From the NCBI GenBank assembly GCA_963850415.1, contig CAWKLE010000001.1, positions 62,001 to 126,000 on the forward strand: 64,000 nucleotides of DNA. Direction: 5' to 3'. Of this stretch, positions 41,793 to 49,918 are shown in pieces (position 1 is the first letter of the stretch; each line of letters begins with the position of its first letter). The notes beneath the pieces are model-generated. The model saw nothing but the letters and a program-made list of their open reading frames with translations. It did not search any database and had not been told where the DNA came from. This DNA comes from VAXT01 sp963850415. GTDB lineage: Bacteria > Actinomycetota > Thermoleophilia > Gaiellales > Gaiellaceae. Both the position numbers and the translations under genes were made by a program.

Positions 41793-42470
41793 CTACTGCA
41801 AGACCTGGCGCGAGCGCTGGTGCGTGTAGATCTTCCGCTTGACCCGCTGGAGCGCGTTGTCGATCGTCTTCGTGTCGCAGCCGAGACCCTCGGCCATCTC
41901 CTCGTACGACGAGCCTTCGAGGTACAGGCGCAGCGCGTCGGCTTCGAGCTGCGAAAGACCCGTGCCGAGACAGAAGACGAGGCTCTGCAGCTCCTCGGTG
42001 GAGATCACGGAGACGACCGGGTCGTTCACGTGCGAGCTCGGGAGCGCATCGCCGAGGGTGCACTCGCCGTCAGGATCCTGGCCCGCAGGCGTGTGGCTGA
42101 ACGAGATGTAGCTGTTCAGCGGCGAGTGCTTGAAGCGGGTCGCGGTCTTGATCGCCGTGATGATCTGGCGGGTCACGCAGAGCTCGGCGAAGGAGCGGAA
42201 CGACGTCTCCTTGTCGTGGCGAAAGTCGCGGACGGCCTTGTAGAGCCCGATCAGCCCTTCCTGGACGAGGTCCTCCCCGTCACCGCCGGCGAGGAAGTAC
42301 GAGCTCGCCTTCAGCCGGACGAAGCCGGTGTACCGCCGGATGAGGTGATCCATCGCGACGGAATCGCCGTTGCGTGCCTTGACGACGAGCTGAAGATCCT
42401 CGAGCTCGCGCTCCGCCTTCTGTTGTCGGCGGGGGCCAGGGGCTGGACGGGCGGCGGCGGCCATGGGCAC
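41793..42470 (-). CDS. sigH: RNA polymerase sigma factor, SigH (Spo0H) family
   Basis: 225 residues. Region 2 (AMDHLIRRYTGFVRLKASSYF, GDGEDLVQEGLIGLYKAVRDF) and the following FRSFAELCVTRQIITAIKTAT match the SigH/Spo0H subfamily closely; region 4 is near the C-terminus (SSYEEMAEGLGCDTKTIDNA). It is the last protein gene of the gltX-cysS-rlmB-yacP-sigH block, as in Bacillus. A separate promoter-like pair lies upstream at 42502-42531. The N-terminus is rich in Ala/Pro/Arg and the exact start (ATG 42470 or 42464) is uncertain. Confidence 0.93.
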   Translation of the reverse strand: MPMAAAARPAPGPRRQQKAERELEDLQLVVKARNGDSVAMDHLIRRYTGFVRLKASSYFLAGGDGEDLVQEGLIGLYKAVRDFRHDKETSFRSFAELCVTRQIITAIKTATRFKHSPLNSYISFSHTPAGQDPDGECTLGDALPSSHVNDPVVSVISTEELQSLVFCLGTGLSQLEADALRLYLEGSSYEEMAEGLGCDTKTIDNALQRVKRKIYTHQRSRQVLQ

Positions 42471-42501
42471 ACGGGTTTGAGACGGTTTGCAGTCGTGCCT
42501 T

Positions 42502-42531
42502 TTGCTAGCGCCAAAGTAGCACCTATGTCAA
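42502..42531 (-). promoter_or_regulatory. Probable sigH promoter
   Basis: On the minus strand a perfect TTGACA (42531-42526) is followed after 18 nt by TAGCAA (42507-42502). The stretch 42470-42560 is clearly more A+T-rich than its surroundings, as expected for a promoter. It would give sigH a transcript independent of the upstream translation genes. Confidence 0.45.
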
Positions 42532-42564
42532 GAAAATACAAGAATTCTGCAAAGGTCCCATTCG

Positions 42565-43002
42565 TTATGGACCCTTGCCCCTTCTCAGCTCTTCTAGCTT
42601 CGCCCTCGTCTCCGGGTCGAGCTTGTCCTCGACGCGCATCGGCTTGTGCTCGCGGTGGCTCTCCAGCTCGAAGTCGCGCGAGAAGGTCGCCGAGGAGAGC
42701 TTCATCACCTCCTGGCCCGAGGTGCCGCGCACGGCGGAGTCGGACGAGACGAGGCAGACCTGCTCCGTTCCTCTGTGCTCGGCAGCGAGCCGCTCGAGCA
42801 GCGAGTCCGCGTCCGCGGCGAAACGCACCTCGAGCGGGCCGTAGCTGAGATCCTCCCCGCTCCCGTCGAAGACGAGAACCCCGCGCGCGCCCTTCTCGGC
42901 GACGAAGCTCGCGAGCTTGTCTGTCATTTCCCGAGAATCGGCGAAGCCCCCCGCGTGCAGCAGGTTGAAGCCGTCGAAGAGGTAGAAGGTCGCTTCAGCC
43001 AT
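42565..43002 (-). CDS. NYN-domain ribonuclease, YacP/Rae1-like
   Basis: 145 residues. PIN-like NYN fold with the first acidic motif YLFDGFNLLHAGG, central LVFDGSGED and QVCLVSSDSAVRG. In Bacillus the YacP homologue Rae1 cleaves mRNA in the ribosomal A site; the neighbourhood (rlmB upstream, sigH downstream) is the same here. The ATG at 43002 is chosen because it directly precedes the conserved strand; it overlaps the rlmB end by 8 bp. The C-terminus is basic and ends EELRRGKGP. Confidence 0.87.
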   Translation of the reverse strand: MAEATFYLFDGFNLLHAGGFADSREMTDKLASFVAEKGARGVLVFDGSGEDLSYGPLEVRFAADADSLLERLAAEHRGTEQVCLVSSDSAVRGTSGQEVMKLSSATFSRDFELESHREHKPMRVEDKLDPETRAKLEELRRGKGP

Positions 43003-43709
43003 TTCGCTGCCTGCGCGCCTCGTAGAGCAGAACGGCGGCGGCAACGCTCACGTTCAGCGACTCGACGGTGCCGGCGAGCGGGATCGAGACGAGCTCGTCG
43101 CAGGTCCGGCGGACGAGCGGCCGCAGACCGCGCCCCTCGGCGCCGAAGACGAACGCCGCGCCGCCCGTCAGGTCGGTCTCCCACATCGGCTTGCCGGACT
43201 CGCCCGCGGCGCCGTAGACCCACAGGTCGGGCCCTTTCACCTCTCCCAGATAGCGCGCGAGGTTCTGGACGACCGCGATCGGCACGTGCTCGACCGCTCC
43301 GGCGGAGGAGCGGCAGACGGCGGGCGTCACCATTGCCGAGCCGTGAGCGGGGACGACGATCCCGGTCGCGCCCGCTCCCTCTGCGCTGCGCGCGACGGCG
43401 CCGAGGTTCCGGGGGTCGGTCACGCGGTCGAGGCAGACGAGCAACGGACTCGGCTGCTCGCGCGAGCTCGTAGGCGTCCGCGTACCGGTACGGCGCGACC
43501 TTGGCGACGACGCCCTGGTGATCGCGGCTCCCGACCCTTTCGGTCAGCTCCCTCTCGGCCATGACCCGGGACTTGGTCCCGGGACTTGGCTCGCGGAGCC
43601 ATGTCTCGGCGGCCAGTGCGCGCTCCGTGGCCATCACCTCGAACACCTCGCGCGGGCCGCGGAGCGCCTCCCGCACCGCGCGCCGCCCGTACACCTGGTC
43701 TGCCGTCAT
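42995..43709 (-). pseudogene. rlmB: rlmB, 23S rRNA 2'-O-methyltransferase, interrupted by a frameshift
   Basis: The N-terminal L30e-like half starts at the ATG at 43709 (MTADQVYGRRAV) and reads to YRYADAYELAR near 43460; the SPOUT/SpoU half (LLVCLDRVTDPRNLGAVARS, IPLAGTVESLNVSVA) continues in another frame from about 43459 to 42995. Inserting one CG in the GCGCG run at 43458-43466 restores a continuous protein reading ELAREQPSPLLVCLD, exactly as expected for RlmB. The gene otherwise looks intact and under selection, so an assembly error or recent slippage is likely. ATGA overlap with cysS. A dispersed repeat unit lies in frame at 43565-43589. Confidence 0.85.
43565..43589. repeat. Palindromic repeat unit inside rlmB
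   Basis: CCCGGGAC-TTG-GTCCCGGG (43565-43583) is a perfect 8-bp inverted repeat, followed by ACTTGG. It shares GGGAC-n2-GGTCCCGGGACT with the repeat at 2981-3003. In the rlmB frame it encodes a short SPGTKSRV-like stretch in the linker between the two domains, where an insertion can be tolerated. Confidence 0.55.
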
Positions 43710-44992
43710 CGCTTCGGGACGAGCCGGTAGCCGGAGTCGCCCGCCACGTCGCGGACCTCCCAGCCCTGTGTCTCGATCTCGTGCCTTAGCCGATCGGCCT
43801 CGTCGAAGTCGCCGCCCGCGCGGGCCTCGGCACGCCGTTGCGCCAGCTCGTCGAGCTCGGCCGGCGCTTCCTCCTGCTCCGCGAGCGCGCCCAGCCCGAA
43901 GATCTCGAGGCCGCGGCGCAGAAGGTCGTGGTCGCGCCACTCGTGCATGACCGCCAGCGCCTCGGGCGTGTTGAAGTCCTCCTCGAGTGCCGCGACGAGA
44001 TCGGACCACGAGCCCTGGGGCGAGGACGGGTTGCGGAACACCTCGCGAAAGCCGTCCGCCCGCGCCTTCGCCGCCGCGAGCGTCTCGTCCGTGTAGTCCA
44101 GCGGCTTGTGCCAGTGCGCGCCCAGGAAGAGCATCAGCAGCGTCTCGGCCCCCCACTCGTCGAGCGCGTCCCGCAGCGTGACCACGTTGCCGAGCGACTT
44201 CGACATCTTCTCGCCGCCGAACTGGAGCATCCCGTTGTGCATCCAGAGCCTGGCGAACTCGTGTCCGGCGCCTCGCGACTGCGCGATCTCGTTCTCGTTG
44301 TGCGGGAAGACGAGGTCGAGGCCCGCGCCGTGGATCTCGAAGACGGGCCCGAGGTGCTTCTCGGCCATCGCCGAGCACTCGATGTGCCAGCCTGGCCGCC
44401 CAACTCCCCACGGGGATTCCCAGGACGTGTCCTCGCCCTCCTTGTGCGCCTTCCACAGCGCGAAGTCGCGCGGGTTCTCCTTGAGCGCGGTCTGCTCTTC
44501 CTCCTCGGACGGGTTGTGCACGGACTCCTCGCCGAGCCGGCCCGAGAGCAGGCCGTAGTCGGAGAAACGGTCGACGCGGAAGTAGACGTCTCCGCCGGCC
44601 GGATACGCGAGGTCGCGCCCGATCAGCTCCTCGATCAACGCGACGATCTCGGGGATCGTCTCGGTCGCCCTTGGCTCGTGGTCGGGCCGGCCGAGGCCGA
44701 GGTCGCTCGTGTCCTGGACATACCAACCGGCGGCGTCCGCGGCGAGCTGCGCGCTGTTCCCGGGAGCGGCGTCGTAGATCTTGTCGTTGATGTCCGTGAT
44801 GTTCACGACCAGCGTCACGTCGTACGCCTGCTGCTCGAGCCAGCGCTTGAGCCACATCGCGATCACGAACGGCCTCGCGTTCCCGACGTGGATCCGCTGG
44901 TAGACGGTCGGGCCGCAGGAGTACATGCGGATCGGGCCGGGCGGAGCCGGCAGCTCGTCGAGCTTGCGGGTGGCGGTGTTATAGAGCCGCAT
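43706..44992 (-). CDS. cysS: Cysteinyl-tRNA synthetase
   Basis: 428 residues. Class I synthetase with the zinc ligand C26 in YSCGPTVY, the HIGH-equivalent HVGNARP (about 35-41), the zinc/active-site segment WHIECSAMA, HNENEIAQS and the KMSKS loop GGEKMSKSLGN. Some 30-40 residues shorter than typical in the C-terminal anticodon region. Its GTG/ATG start overlaps the gltX end by 14 bp, and its stop overlaps the rlmB start by 3 bp, so gltX, cysS, rlmB, yacP form one tightly coupled set. Confidence 0.95.
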   Translation of the reverse strand: MRLYNTATRKLDELPAPPGPIRMYSCGPTVYQRIHVGNARPFVIAMWLKRWLEQQAYDVTLVVNITDINDKIYDAAPGNSAQLAADAAGWYVQDTSDLGLGRPDHEPRATETIPEIVALIEELIGRDLAYPAGGDVYFRVDRFSDYGLLSGRLGEESVHNPSEEEEQTALKENPRDFALWKAHKEGEDTSWESPWGVGRPGWHIECSAMAEKHLGPVFEIHGAGLDLVFPHNENEIAQSRGAGHEFARLWMHNGMLQFGGEKMSKSLGNVVTLRDALDEWGAETLLMLFLGAHWHKPLDYTDETLAAAKARADGFREVFRNPSSPQGSWSDLVAALEEDFNTPEALAVMHEWRDHDLLRRGLEIFGLGALAEQEEAPAELDELAQRRAEARAGGDFDEADRLRHEIETQGWEVRDVAGDSGYRLVPKR

Positions 44993-45965
44993 CGACCCGC
45001 CTCATGGTCTCGTCGCGGGGCAGGGCCGCGAGGATCGCCGACAGCTCCGGGCCGCGCTCGCGTCCGGTCAGCGCGAGGCGGAGCGCGCGGAGGTCTCCGC
45101 CGACCGCCTTCAGCTCGCGGACGACCTCCTTCGCGCCCGCCCCGTTCGCGTTCAGCTCCTTGAACCGCTCGAGCGTCGGGCGGGCGTCCTCGCCGAGCGA
45201 GACGGGCTCGGGCTCGAGCACCTGGCGCGCGTAGTCATGCGCCTCGACGAGGTCGCGCGCGCCTCGCAGCGCCGGGACGACCTCGATCGGCGAATCGGCT
45301 GCAGCGGCCAGCTCCTCGTCGCTCATCGCCGCGATCGCCTCGATCGCGAGCCGGCGGATGCGCGGCACGTCGTAGTGCACGTCGTGCTTCGGAAGGCCGA
45401 GCTCGTCCAGGTAGCTCCGAACCGCCCGGGCCGGGATCCCCGCGTCGCGAAGCGAGGCGACGGTGGAGCCGAACTCGCGCTTCGAGAGCTTGCGCCCGTC
45501 CTCGCCCAGGATCAGCCCGTGGTGGACGTACTCCGGCGGCTCGGCGCCCAGTGCGCGCGTCAGGTCGCGATGGAGCTGCTCGTTCGGACGATGGTCGTTG
45601 CCGCGGATCACGTGCGTGATGCCGAAGTCGATGTCGTCGACGACGCTCGCCAGCTGGTACGTGGCGGATCCGTCCTCGCGCAGGAGCGTGATCTTCCCGA
45701 AGCGGTCTCCGCCGATCCGCGCCGAGGCTTCGCGGTACACGTCCTGCCGCTCGCTCTGGCGCACCGGCCCCTCGTCCCACTCGACGCCGAGCCACTCGAG
45801 GTCGGCCCGGATCGCGTCCTCCCCGCCCGGGACGTTGCGCGCCGCGTCCGTGTCGTCGATCCGCAGCAGGAACCAGTCGCCGAAGTCGCGATTCGCGACC
45901 GCGCTCAGGGCGTTGCCGACGTGAAGCGACCCGGTCGGGCTCGGTGCGAAGCGCACTCTGGTCAT
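44979..45965 (-). CDS. gltX: Glutamyl-tRNA synthetase, very compact
   Basis: 328 residues instead of about 470. The catalytic Rossmann fold is intact: APSPTGSLHVGN (7-18), RIDDTD, VVDDIDFGITHVIRG and the KMSKS-equivalent RKLSKR (158-163). Compared with the Thermus enzyme, about 75 residues of the connective (acceptor-stem-binding) region between residues 82 and 92 are missing, and the anticodon-binding part is also reduced, though a C-terminal helical domain remains (unlike GluQ-RS). No sign of a frameshift: both flanking segments are in one frame. Position at the head of gltX-cysS-rlmB supports its role in charging tRNA-Glu. Confidence 0.88.
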   Translation of the reverse strand: MTRVRFAPSPTGSLHVGNALSAVANRDFGDWFLLRIDDTDAARNVPGGEDAIRADLEWLGVEWDEGPVRQSERQDVYREASARIGGDRFGKITLLREDGSATYQLASVVDDIDFGITHVIRGNDHRPNEQLHRDLTRALGAEPPEYVHHGLILGEDGRKLSKREFGSTVASLRDAGIPARAVRSYLDELGLPKHDVHYDVPRIRRLAIEAIAAMSDEELAAAADSPIEVVPALRGARDLVEAHDYARQVLEPEPVSLGEDARPTLERFKELNANGAGAKEVVRELKAVGGDLRALRLALTGRERGPELSAILAALPRDETMRRVDAAL

Positions 45966-45974
45966 GGAGCCAGT

Positions 45975-46445
45975 CTAGAAGTCGAGCGTGTACCCAATGT
46001 CGAGCGGATTCGGCGGGAACTCGACGACGCGCGTCTGTCCGTTCTCGCGCCAACCGCGGCGCTCGTAGAAGCGTCGCGCACGGATGTTGTCCTCGAGCAC
46101 CCAGAGCCGGCACGACGCAGAGCCGAGCGAGCGCACGACCTCGAGCGCACGGCCGTGGAGCTCGTCCGCGAGCCCGGTGCCCCACCGCTCGGGGACGACG
46201 TAGAGGCCCTCGAGCCAGCTGTCGGTCACGCAGGCCGCGCCGACGGGCACCTCGTCGCTCACGGCGATCAGCGTCCGCGTCCCCGGCTGCGCGACCGCGG
46301 CGACCCAGCGCGCGTGCACCGCCTCGCGCGGATACGGGTACAGCTCGGGCGGGAAGACATGCGCGAGCGCGGCGACCGAGGCTCGCTCCTGCACCGCGGC
46401 CAGGATCGGCCCTTCGTCGGCTCGAGCCTCCCGGATCTCGGCCAT
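45975..46445 (-). CDS. GNAT family N-acetyltransferase
   Basis: 156 residues. Typical GNAT: motif A/B region LEGLYVVPERWGTGLADEL followed by LWVLEDNIRARRFYERRGW, the acetyl-CoA loop RWGTGLA being the pyrophosphate-binding segment. The C-terminus FPPNPLDIGYTLDF completes the fold. Substrate unknown. ATG at 46445; stop 9 bp before the gltX start, so it may head the gltX operon. Divergent from the F420-reductase-like gene, 24 bp apart. Confidence 0.88.
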   Translation of the reverse strand: MAEIREARADEGPILAAVQERASVAALAHVFPPELYPYPREAVHARWVAAVAQPGTRTLIAVSDEVPVGAACVTDSWLEGLYVVPERWGTGLADELHGRALEVVRSLGSASCRLWVLEDNIRARRFYERRGWRENGQTRVVEFPPNPLDIGYTLDF

Positions 46446-46469
46446 GGCTCCGATCGTAGACTTCCAGCC

Positions 46470-47081
46470 GTGAGAATCGGTGTTCTCGGAACCGGAGTCG
46501 TCGGCAGAACGATCGCCGGGAAGCTTCGCGACCTCGGCCACGAGGTCCTGATCGGCTCGCGGACGGCCGGCGACGACGCGGTGCCGTTCGCCGACGCCGC
46601 CGCTCACGGCGAGCTCGTCTTCAACTGCACGAACGGCGTCGCAGCGCTCGACGCCTTGAACGCGGCGGGCGCGGAGAACCTCGCGGGGAAGGTCCTCGTC
46701 GACGTCACCAACGCGCTCGATTTCTCGCAGGACGGGCCACCGCTCGTCGGCGTCTCGGTCGACGACAGTCTCGGCGAGCAGATCCAGCGCGCCTTTCCCG
46801 AGGCGAGCGTGGTCAAGGCGCTCAACACGATGAACGCGAACGTGATGGTCGACCCGAGCCTCGTCCCCGGCGAGCACGACGTCTTCGTCAGCGGGAACGA
46901 CGCCGCCGCCAAGGCTCAGGTCGCCGAGCTGCTCCAGAGCTTCGGCTGGCCGTCTGAGCGAATCGTCGATCTCGGCGACATCACGGGCGCTCGCGGCCAG
47001 GAGCTGTACGTCGCGCTCTGGGTGCGGCTGATGGGCGTGGCAGGCGGCCCGGAGTTCAACATCCGCCTCGTGGCCGGCTAG
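46470..47081 (+). CDS. NADPH-dependent F420 reductase-like dinucleotide-binding protein
   Basis: 203 residues. N-terminal Rossmann motif GVLGTGVVGRTIAGKL and IGSRTA, then VKALNTMNANVMVDP and a C-terminal RGQELYVALWVRLMG, matching the family that includes F420H2:NADP oxidoreductase (Fno) and related prokaryotic reductases. F420 use is likely in a Thermoleophilia-type actinobacterium but not provable here. GTG start at 46470; the long frame before it is antisense to gltX. It ends about 100 bp before the two-component system. Confidence 0.82.
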   Translation: MRIGVLGTGVVGRTIAGKLRDLGHEVLIGSRTAGDDAVPFADAAAHGELVFNCTNGVAALDALNAAGAENLAGKVLVDVTNALDFSQDGPPLVGVSVDDSLGEQIQRAFPEASVVKALNTMNANVMVDPSLVPGEHDVFVSGNDAAAKAQVAELLQSFGWPSERIVDLGDITGARGQELYVALWVRLMGVAGGPEFNIRLVAG

Positions 47082-47086
47082 CGCCT

Positions 47087-47166
47087 CTCATCCTTCGCTC
47101 ATCTCCCGGCCCTACGGTCGGCCGGCACATGCCCGCAGCACTCGCGTTCGCTCATCTGACTCTCAT
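47087..47166 (+). promoter_or_regulatory. Two CTCAT direct-repeat pairs and a -10-like element upstream of the response regulator
   Basis: CTCAT-6-CTCAT occurs twice (47087-47102 and 47151-47166), in each case with 11-bp periodicity, typical of OmpR/PhoB-class regulator binding. The second pair runs into CATAAT (47164-47169), a good -10 element, 14 bp before the ATG at 47183. This suggests autoregulation of the two-component operon and a leaderless or very short 5' end. Confidence 0.5.
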
Positions 47167-47182
47167 AATGTGAGTGGTCGCG

Positions 47183-47854
47183 ATGAGGGTGCTGGTCGTC
47201 GAAGACGAGCTGAAGATGGCGAGTCTCGTCCGGCGCGGCCTGGCCGAAGAGGGACACGTCGCCGACGTCGCCGCTTCCGGTGAGGACGCGCTGTGGATGG
47301 CGGAGGCGCACCCGTACGACGCGATCGTGCTCGACGTCATCCTCCCCGGGCGCGACGGCTTCGAGACGTGCCGCGAGCTGCGCAAGGCCGGTGTCTGGTC
47401 GCCCGTCCTCATGCTGACCGCGCGGGACTCCGTCGGCGACCGGGTCGACGGGCTCGACGCCGGGGCCGACGACTACCTGACGAAGCCGTTCTCGTTCGCG
47501 GAGCTCTTCGCGCGGCTGCGAGCGCTCACGCGGCGGGGCGGCTTCGAGCGGCCGACGGAGCTCGTCGTCGGCGACCTGCGGCTCGATCCCGCGTCGCGGC
47601 GCGTCTGGCGCGGCGGAACCGAGGTCCCGCTCTCGCCGAAGGAGTTCGCACTGCTCGAGACCTTCATGCGCCGGCCGGGTCAGACGCTGAGCCGGCTGCA
47701 GCTGATCGAGCACGCCTGGGACTTCGCGTACGAAAACCGCTCGAACGTGATCGACGTCTACGTGCGCTACCTGCGCGAGAAGGTCGACCGGCCGTTCGGC
47801 GAGGAGTCGCTCGAGACGGTGCGCGGGGTCGGCTACCGGCTGAGGGACGCATGA
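47183..47854 (+). CDS. OmpR/PhoB-family response regulator
   Basis: 223 residues from the ATG at 47183 (a GTG at 47174 adds three residues). Receiver domain with the acidic pocket VVEDE, phospho-acceptor Asp51 in VLDVILPGRDG, the Thr in MLTARD and Lys in LTKPFSF; then a winged-helix DNA-binding domain ending VRGVGYRLR. Resembles MprA/TcrA regulators of actinobacteria. It overlaps the sensor kinase by 4 bp (ATGA), so the pair is cognate. Predicted binding repeats lie directly upstream. Confidence 0.94.
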   Translation: MRVLVVEDELKMASLVRRGLAEEGHVADVAASGEDALWMAEAHPYDAIVLDVILPGRDGFETCRELRKAGVWSPVLMLTARDSVGDRVDGLDAGADDYLTKPFSFAELFARLRALTRRGGFERPTELVVGDLRLDPASRRVWRGGTEVPLSPKEFALLETFMRRPGQTLSRLQLIEHAWDFAYENRSNVIDVYVRYLREKVDRPFGEESLETVRGVGYRLRDA

Positions 47855-49191
47855 GCCGGATCCCGATCCGCATCCGGTTGACGCTGTTCTTCGCCGTCGC
47901 GATGGCCATCGTCCTCGCCGCCGCGGGCCTCTTCGTGTACGAGCGGGTGGCCACGGATCTCGATCGCGCGTTCGACAGGGACCTTCGCTCGCGGGCTGCG
48001 GATCTCTCCGCGCTCGTCCTGCGGAACGGCTCCCTGCAGACAACGGGGAGCAGCACCACGTTCGCCGAGGTCCTGACCGCCGAGGGCCGAGTTCTGGACG
48101 CGACTTCGACGCTCCGATCGCAGGTGCTTCTGACCGCTCCGCAACTCGCCCGAGCGCGTGCAGGGACGACGTTCGTCAAGCTGCGCGCGTTCCCGGTCTC
48201 GGACGAGTCGTCGCGCATGCTCGCGCTGCCCCTCCGGCGGGACGGGAGCCAACTCGTGCTGGTCGTGGGCGAGAGCCGCGAAAGCCGCGACGAGACGCTG
48301 GTCAGCCTGAAGGCTGCCTTCCTCCTCGGCGGCCCGATCGCCTTGCTCCTGACCTCATTCGGTGCGTACCTGTTGGCTGGCGCGGCGCTGCGGCCGATCG
48401 AAGCCATGCGCCGTCGGGCCGCTGAGATCTCGACCTCGTCGCTCGACGAGCGCCTACCGGTTCCACCTGCGGACGACGAGGTGTCGCGACTCGGCCGCAC
48501 GCTCAACGAGATGCTCGCGCGGCTCGAGGACGGGCTCGAGCGGGAGCGCCGCTTCGTCGCCGACGCGAGCCACGAGCTCCGAACTCCGCTCACCACGCTT
48601 CGCGCCGAGCTCGAGCTGGCGCTGCGCCGGTCGCGCACGACCCAGGAGTTCGAGAACTCGATCCGCTCCGCGGCCGAGGAGACGGACCGCCTGTCCCGGA
48701 TCGCGGACGACCTGCTCGTCCTCGCGCGCGCCGAGCAGGGGACGCTGGCGCTGCGCCCGGAGCCGACCGACCTCGTGGACGTCGTGGAGAAGGTTCGCGA
48801 CCGCTTCGGTGCGCGGGCCGAGCTCGAAGGGCGCTCGCTGGCGGTCGACGCGGACGAGGCGCCCGTGGCGCGAGTCGACCGGCCGCGGGTCGAGCAGGCG
48901 CTCGGGAACCTCGTCGACAACGCGTTCGAGCACGGCCGCGGGACGATCACGATCACCGCGGGCCGGCACAACTCGAGCGTCGAACTGCATGTGCTCGACG
49001 AGGGGCCCGGTCTCGCGCCGGACTTCCGCGACCACGCCTTCAAGGCGTTCACGCGGGCGACACCGTCGGGCAACGGCAGCGGGCTCGGGCTCGCGATCGT
49101 GGAGACGATCGCCCGGGCGCACGACGGCACCGCCGGCGCGAGGATCCGCCCGGACGGGGGCGCGGACGTGTGGATCAGGCTGCCCTTGTAG
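47851..49191 (+). CDS. Sensor histidine kinase
   Basis: 446 residues. Two membrane helices (about 11-31 and 155-178) flank an extracytoplasmic sensor of about 120 residues; HAMP domain (about 179-230); dimerisation domain with the phosphorylated His241 in ADASHELRTPL; ATPase with NLVDNAFEHG, DEGPGL and GSGLGLAIV. Signal unknown; the extracytoplasmic part suggests envelope sensing. Start overlaps the response regulator stop. mutY follows after 10 bp and may be co-transcribed. Confidence 0.94.
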   Translation: MSRIPIRIRLTLFFAVAMAIVLAAAGLFVYERVATDLDRAFDRDLRSRAADLSALVLRNGSLQTTGSSTTFAEVLTAEGRVLDATSTLRSQVLLTAPQLARARAGTTFVKLRAFPVSDESSRMLALPLRRDGSQLVLVVGESRESRDETLVSLKAAFLLGGPIALLLTSFGAYLLAGAALRPIEAMRRRAAEISTSSLDERLPVPPADDEVSRLGRTLNEMLARLEDGLERERRFVADASHELRTPLTTLRAELELALRRSRTTQEFENSIRSAAEETDRLSRIADDLLVLARAEQGTLALRPEPTDLVDVVEKVRDRFGARAELEGRSLAVDADEAPVARVDRPRVEQALGNLVDNAFEHGRGTITITAGRHNSSVELHVLDEGPGLAPDFRDHAFKAFTRATPSGNGSGLGLAIVETIARAHDGTAGARIRPDGGADVWIRLPL

Positions 49192-49201
49192 GGTCGGCGC
49201 C

Positions 49202-49918
49202 GTGGAGGAGGCGCTTCTCGCCTGGTTCGACGAGCACGGACGCGACCTGCCCTGGCGGAAGACGCGCGACCCGTACGCGATCCTCGTCTCGGAGGTCATG
49301 CTCCAGCAGACCCAGGTCGCGCGCGTCGTGCCGAGGTACCTCTCGTGGCTCGAGCGCTGGCCTTCGGTCGAGGCGCTCGCCGCCGCGGCGCCTGCGGATG
49401 CGATCCGCGAGTGGCAGGGGCTCGGGTACAACCGCCGCGCCGTCAACCTGCACCGAGCGGCCCGCCGAATCGCCGCCGAGGGCTGGCCGCACGACCTGAC
49501 CGAGCTTCCAGGAGTGGGTCGGTACACCGCCGACGCCGTCGCACGGTTCGCCTTCGATCGCCCGGTGCTTCCCGTCGATGTGAACGTGCGGCGTGTTCTC
49601 GACCGGAGCGGAGGCTCGTTCGGGCCGGCTTCGGCGCACGCGCTGATGGACCTCGGCGCCATGGTCTGTCTCGCCCGCATCCCGCGTTGCGACAGCTGCC
49701 CGCTCGCCGAACGCTGCCCAGCACGGGGAAGGCGCTACGAGCCCCTCCGCAAGCAGGGCCGGTTCGAAGGCTCGTTCCGCCAGCGGCGTGCGGAAGCGCT
49801 ACGCCTCGTCGCCGACGAGCCACGCGAACGCGAGCTCCTGGACGAGGAAGCCATCGCCGCGCTTGCCGCCGACGGGCTCGTCCAGATTCAGGACGGGCTC
49901 GTCAGACTTCCGCGCTAG
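49202..49918 (+). CDS. mutY: A/G-specific adenine glycosylase, lacking the C-terminal domain
   Basis: 238 residues. Excises adenine mispaired with 8-oxoguanine. The helix-hairpin-helix LPGVGRYTADAV, catalytic Glu in SEVMLQQTQ, catalytic Asp in PVDVNVRRVLDR and the 4Fe-4S loop C-x6-C-x2-C-x5-C (CLARIPRCDSCPLAERC) are all present. MutY is normally about 350 residues; here the NUDIX-like 8-oxoG recognition domain is replaced by a short winged-like tail, so lesion specificity may be reduced. GTG start 10 bp after the kinase gene. The end overlaps a convergent GNAT gene by 17 bp. Confidence 0.88.
   Translation: MEEALLAWFDEHGRDLPWRKTRDPYAILVSEVMLQQTQVARVVPRYLSWLERWPSVEALAAAAPADAIREWQGLGYNRRAVNLHRAARRIAAEGWPHDLTELPGVGRYTADAVARFAFDRPVLPVDVNVRRVLDRSGGSFGPASAHALMDLGAMVCLARIPRCDSCPLAERCPARGRRYEPLRKQGRFEGSFRQRRAEALRLVADEPRERELLDEEAIAALAADGLVQIQDGLVRLPR

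Noticed and set aside
42924..44855. 643-residue minus-strand frame covering cysS and rlmB
   Set aside because: Only its last third corresponds to real protein (N-terminal half of RlmB, then out of frame); the first part is an off-frame reading of cysS.
44979..45965. Frameshift or internal deletion artefact in gltX
   Set aside because: The sequence on both sides of the missing region stays in one frame and joins smoothly, so a real compact protein is more likely than an indel.
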